Source of the DNA: Strigops habroptila
Lineage: Eukaryota; Chordata; Aves; Psittaciformes; Psittacidae
NCBI RefSeq assembly: GCF_004027225.2
Contig: NC_044279.2
Span: 32,404,705 to 32,468,704, forward strand
Direction of reading: 5' to 3'
Length of the DNA stretch: 64,000 bases
A model generated the notes under the pieces. It had not been told where the DNA came from, ran no database searches, and worked only from the letters and a program-made list of their open reading frames with translations. Below are positions 60,113 through 64,000 of the stretch, one piece after another. Position 1 is the stretch's first letter. Each line of letters begins with the position of its first letter. The position numbers and the translations under genes were made by a program.

Positions 60113-63091
60113 GGAAGAAAAGACGTTGAATAAAGAAGATAATGAGGAATATTCCAGAACTACTACAAGGAGTATAGAAGTATGGCTTGTGGTTGTGCAA
60201 TTAAGTCATGTATCATAAACAGCACATACAAGGAAGACAAAACTGCATAGACAGCATTAATACAAGTCTTTTCCAGCAGTCAGATGTTTCATTTTACAGT
60301 CTTAATCTGCTTTATAGGTAGTTTGAATTTGGATCTAACAGTAAGATTTTTTTTGAGAGTCAGTATCTCCAGAGGGGAGGATAACTTCTTCAAATTGTCT
60401 ATTACTGCTGCCCCTCAAATAGTACAATTTCTGCAGTGAGAAGGCTTCAGGGAAGTCTGAAAGAGGGAATTTCCCAGGTCTCGCATCCCAAGAAAGAAGG
60501 GAGGTGCTAAAAAGCAGGTTTTCAGCAGAGGACTGTCTTCACCTTTCTTTAAAAGGCCTTTGGTCTCTCTCTAATCGGTAGTGACTGGAATTCATCTGCA
60601 GCCAGCAGCAACCTGATGCTCAGACAGGAAGTCAAGTGGGTGTCTGGTCCAAACTTAGCTCAGGGGACAAGGCATCCCGATGCCTGGCCGGTTACCAACC
60701 GCTTTCTGCTGACAGAAATGTATGACTGTAATGATGCCGCGTATTTTTCTACTTCGCCTTTAGTCTCAGTTTATTTCAGTTTGTTACCTCGCAAGTATTT
60801 CTTTGCATGTTGAGGAAATGAGAAAAAAGAAACAACCCAACCCCACCTTCTTTTGATTAAGTGCTTGCTAATAACCTCGTTGTTGCTTTTAGAACTAAAC
60901 CAGTCCTCTGTTGGTATTAGCAAACATGAGTCACAAGGAAAAATGTTAAAGGCACAGCAGTTTTATGGCCCTAGGGAGACAGACCAACATTAGTGTGTGA
61001 TATGCAAATAAACTTGTGTCATCCAGAAGTATCTTCTATATTATATATATCTTACACCTTCCAGAAGTAAATACTTGTGTTGATCTTAACGTCAGAAAGT
61101 TGTCTCTATTGGTCACTCAGAACATAAAGTAATAAAAGATCTTGTTATATAGCTGAGATAGCAAGAACAGCTTTATATTTCTGTACCATTTTCTTCAGAT
61201 GATCTTCAAGCACTTTACAAATAATGATGTTTCATGATACCCTGGTAATATAATTTGTTTCCTTTTTATTTACTTGATTTGACATTTCCTGAGGCCTGTA
61301 GAGAAAAATAAGTATGCTCCTAAACAGACACTCTGAAATTTTCACCTACGTAAAACCCACAACTGAAGTATAACCTGCAGGTCCCCAGCAGGAGGACTTT
61401 TTGCAGGTGCCTGTCAGCAGAGACATTACACAGGCTCGGCTCCACTTTCTTGTACCCCAGTACTGATTTATTCCCTGGCATGCTGCAGCAAGCTGTTTTG
61501 AAGCGTATCTGAAAATTATGTGAGGTCGCAGACAAGTAGTTTATCCCTCCAGTAATGATTACATTTGCTGCTATTGACAGTCACACCAAAATAAAGCACT
61601 TCATTCCTCCTTCCAGTTAGATAAGTCATTCCTGCAGAGTCTCTTATTTAAAAAAATCAGCTTACAATACTGTGCTTGTTCAGGCTGTAGTAAACAATAA
61701 ATAACTGTAATTCCTATGCACATACTTTTCTTCTTGCTTGCCTCTGTGCTGCCTTCCCACCATTGTTCCTACTGAATGTTTAACAGTATGATGGCCAGAG
61801 CAGTGTGCAAAAGTGAACACAGGTTTCTTTGCAATGCCACCATTTTTCCCCCCCTGTCATGGAGCATCGCTGTTGCTGAAGGGAGCTCTCCACTAGCATG
61901 GTCTTCTTTCATCTGCTGCTGCAGGCATCACATGTAGCCATGACTACAGGAACAGTCTCAAGAGTAAGACATGGCAACTCCCCCTAGATACCAGCAAGCC
62001 TGGTTATTCATGCAGAGGAGCACATGGTACTCTCCCTCCTGAGGAGCTTTGAGTCAAGGGGCTGAGGGTGGGTTTCATGATGTGGTCACTTGAAACCAAA
62101 CCAGTTACCTCAGCCTTTATAGCACTGTGTGAAGGGGCAAGCATGTCTTCATGTCCCACTTGTCCCTTCTCCAAGTGCCATTCTGATGCAGAAGCTGGGA
62201 GAGCGGATGCTGTTTACCATCAACTGCTTGTGCTGGATTAGCAAAAAGCACAGGAAGCTCCTTATTCCTTTGCCAAGGTGGCCACGGAGAGCCACAGTCG
62301 GGGATGATGAAGAGGTGGTGTGTAAATGTGATTGCATCAGTGCAGCACTTCCCAACTCCGGCAGGATCCCACCACCTGTGTGTATGTCTGTTGGTAGTAA
62401 GGACCCAAGCAGTGGGTCTGTAGGACAAGGCATTCGGTGCTGAGGAGGTGGTGTCTGCATTATACACATTTCTGGGCTTTTTGTTACTGCTGGCTACCTC
62501 CAGTCTCATTCCTTGGAGTGAAGAGCCACTGATGCTTACCTGGTCTGACCCCGCTCTGAACTAAAACACAGAGGTACTCCCACATGAATGTGGCCTCTAG
62601 GCTAGACCACATAGATGTAACCTAAGTGTTCCAAAGAACTTTATCCATGGCCAGGTCCTCCTTTCCTTCAGAATCCTTCTGTTAATAAAGCAACTAATAG
62701 TCCCCTGTCTCTCAGTGGTAGGCAAGAGGTTGATTGTACAGCTCTTGGAGAGTTCAAAAGCACTGTGGAGTATGTGCTAAATATAATTAGTATTTTACAG
62801 CTAAATGTATTACTTTTTTTTTATTTATTAATGATGTTAATCAGTATTAACCTGCTGTCCACTAGGGTATTATTATAACATCAGAATGCACAACCAATTG
62901 CTTCCATCAGTACTTAAAATGTGATTATGTGGAGGCTAAGAAAATTAAATAGTGCGGTAAATAGACCCCATGTTTGTTTCTTCCAAAAAAAGAGGTATCA
63001 ATGGGCCTGTTCATTATTTTGGGTTATGATTTGCTACTGATACTTAAGAAAAAATATGTATTTGAATTTCAGCCCCATTAACTTACGTGTG

Positions 63092-63111
63092 TGCACACAA
63101 GCTTGTGTGCA
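63092..63111. repeat. Perfect 20-bp palindrome
   Basis: TGCACACAAGCTTGTGTGCA equals its own reverse complement over all 20 bases, centred on a HindIII-type AAGCTT. Confidence 0.95.
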
Positions 63112-63680
63112 TTTGTATGATAATAACATTTGTAATACTGTCAAATAATATTACATATTTAAAAAAACCCAAACATTGTCTGAAAGGAATTATTAACTTC
63201 AGAATACAGCACATCTTTTTGGCTTCCAGCCCTGTTTTTCCCCTGATAATTATGTTGAATAATATATGATTTTTCATTACAAATTGTGCAGTAGGGATTA
63301 CAAGATACACCGCACATATAAGTTAACGCGGCTGTTGGAACCTTAACTATTATATTCCCTTTTGCATTTTACTTCTTACTTTTAATTGAGCAACATTTAA
63401 TGTTACATTAAAATTGATTTGTGCGGGTCTTAATCTTTATCTTGTAAGTATTCAGACTTAATGAATCAATTTTTTATTATTTTATTGATACATAAAGTGT
63501 CCATGGATAGGTCAATTGAACAATGCCCTTGTGATTAAAAGAAATAGAGACCACATTTAAGAAGTTAGCTTCCTAAGTACAAACTTCTGTGTATCTGGAT
63601 TCATGCAGTTCAATATTGATTAATCTTTCAGCTATATTCCATTATACATATGCACAGTTTTATATATTTTTTTTATATAT
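63112..63680. other. Non-coding AT-rich stretch, nothing recognised
   Basis: Very AT-rich sequence between two palindromes. The 60-75 codon frames on both strands at 63083-63310 are chance. Confidence 0.5.
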
Positions 63681-63708
63681 ATATACACACATAAAGATGT
63701 GTGTATAT
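63681..63708. repeat. Perfect 11-bp-arm hairpin in TA/CA repeat
   Basis: ATATACACACA (63681-63691) and TGTGTGTATAT (63698-63708) are perfect inverted repeats around a six-base TAAAGA loop, next to a TA run. This probably arose from microsatellite sequence. Confidence 0.9.
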
Positions 63709-63973
63709 TGTAACATGTGCATACTCATGTGAATGAAATCATGTATGTAAGTAAATTCATGAGTCTGAATACTGATCAACAGGCAGCCTTTCTGTCTGGT
63801 TATTGGCAAAGCAGTTAAACCAGTTATAGCTCTTACATACTGGTTTTATAAGCTTAAAGAAGGCTATGTTTAAAGGAAAAAATGTTTAGACAGTGATGTA
63901 ATCACAAATGGTCAAAATTTGTGAGATCAAAAATTGATCTGATGTTTCCTGTGAACAGATCATACAGGAAAAG
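63709..63973. other. Non-coding stretch before the edge CR1
   Basis: Nothing recognised. Confidence 0.5.
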
Positions 63974-64000
63974 ATGATCAGAGGGCTGAAGCACCTCTTC
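63974..64000 (+). mobile_element. CR1 LINE fragment running off the window
   Basis: AAGATGATCAGAGGGCTGAAGCACCTCTTC matches the copy at 23061-23095 ([11 protein letters not shown] block of CR1 ORF2) at all but a few positions. The insertion begins here, truncated at the 5' end, and continues beyond the window. Confidence 0.85.

Larger units (their letters stand above)
50326..63091. other. Long non-coding stretch, probable intron or flank
   Basis: No domain-bearing frame and no clear transposon tail are seen. Small features are listed separately: a palindrome at 50609, a TA run near 57301 and a 24-A run at 60089. An in-frame acceptor-like site at 56870 is discussed as a rival second exon. Overlapping frames around 62117-62509 on both strands look like chance. 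Confidence 0.4.

Overview
The window looks like AT-rich, single-copy, non-coding DNA from a bird nuclear genome. The evidence is five clear chicken-repeat-1 (CR1) LINE tails, at about 18.67, 22.89, 26.08, 29.56 and 36.96 kb. They are 5'-truncated and in both orientations, and most end in the avian CR1 octamer repeat (ATTCTATG)n. Three more CR1 pieces are weaker: an internal fragment near 0.56 kb, a decayed copy near 26.45 kb, and one that starts at the right edge. There is also one complete solo LTR of an avian ERVL-type element (11326-11908) with a perfect 5-bp target duplication. The species cannot be named from this.

Layout. 0-11.3 kb is gene-poor intergenic or intronic DNA with a 29-bp tandem duplication and an A/C-rich low-complexity block. 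The solo LTR follows at 11.3-11.9 kb. From 12.75 to 13.28 kb a roughly 330-bp polypyrimidine tract runs directly into a small CpG island, and this is followed by a motif-dense stretch that looks like a conserved regulatory element. 13.5-30.1 kb is again non-coding and holds most of the CR1 copies.

At 30.28-30.9 kb lies the one convincing promoter: a strong CpG island with GC boxes. It contains a probable first coding exon on the + strand (ATG 30540, splice donor after 30624) that encodes a short, very acidic N-terminus. I do not recognise the gene. 30.9-64 kb is probably its first intron or the gene body. One candidate 3' exon (50120 to about 50325) would join in frame, continue the acidic sequence, stop after seven codons and is followed by two AATAAA signals. 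This suggests either a 35-residue acidic microprotein or a non-coding transcript. A rival in-frame acceptor lies at 56871.

No tRNA, rRNA, CRISPR array, operon or intact mobile element is visible. Almost all open frames of 60-150 codons show no recognisable domain and are taken as chance. The most interesting items are the unidentified acidic two-exon candidate, the polypyrimidine/CpG junction at 13.08 kb, a perfect palindromic RFX X-box at 45636-45649, and several perfect hairpins or palindromes.
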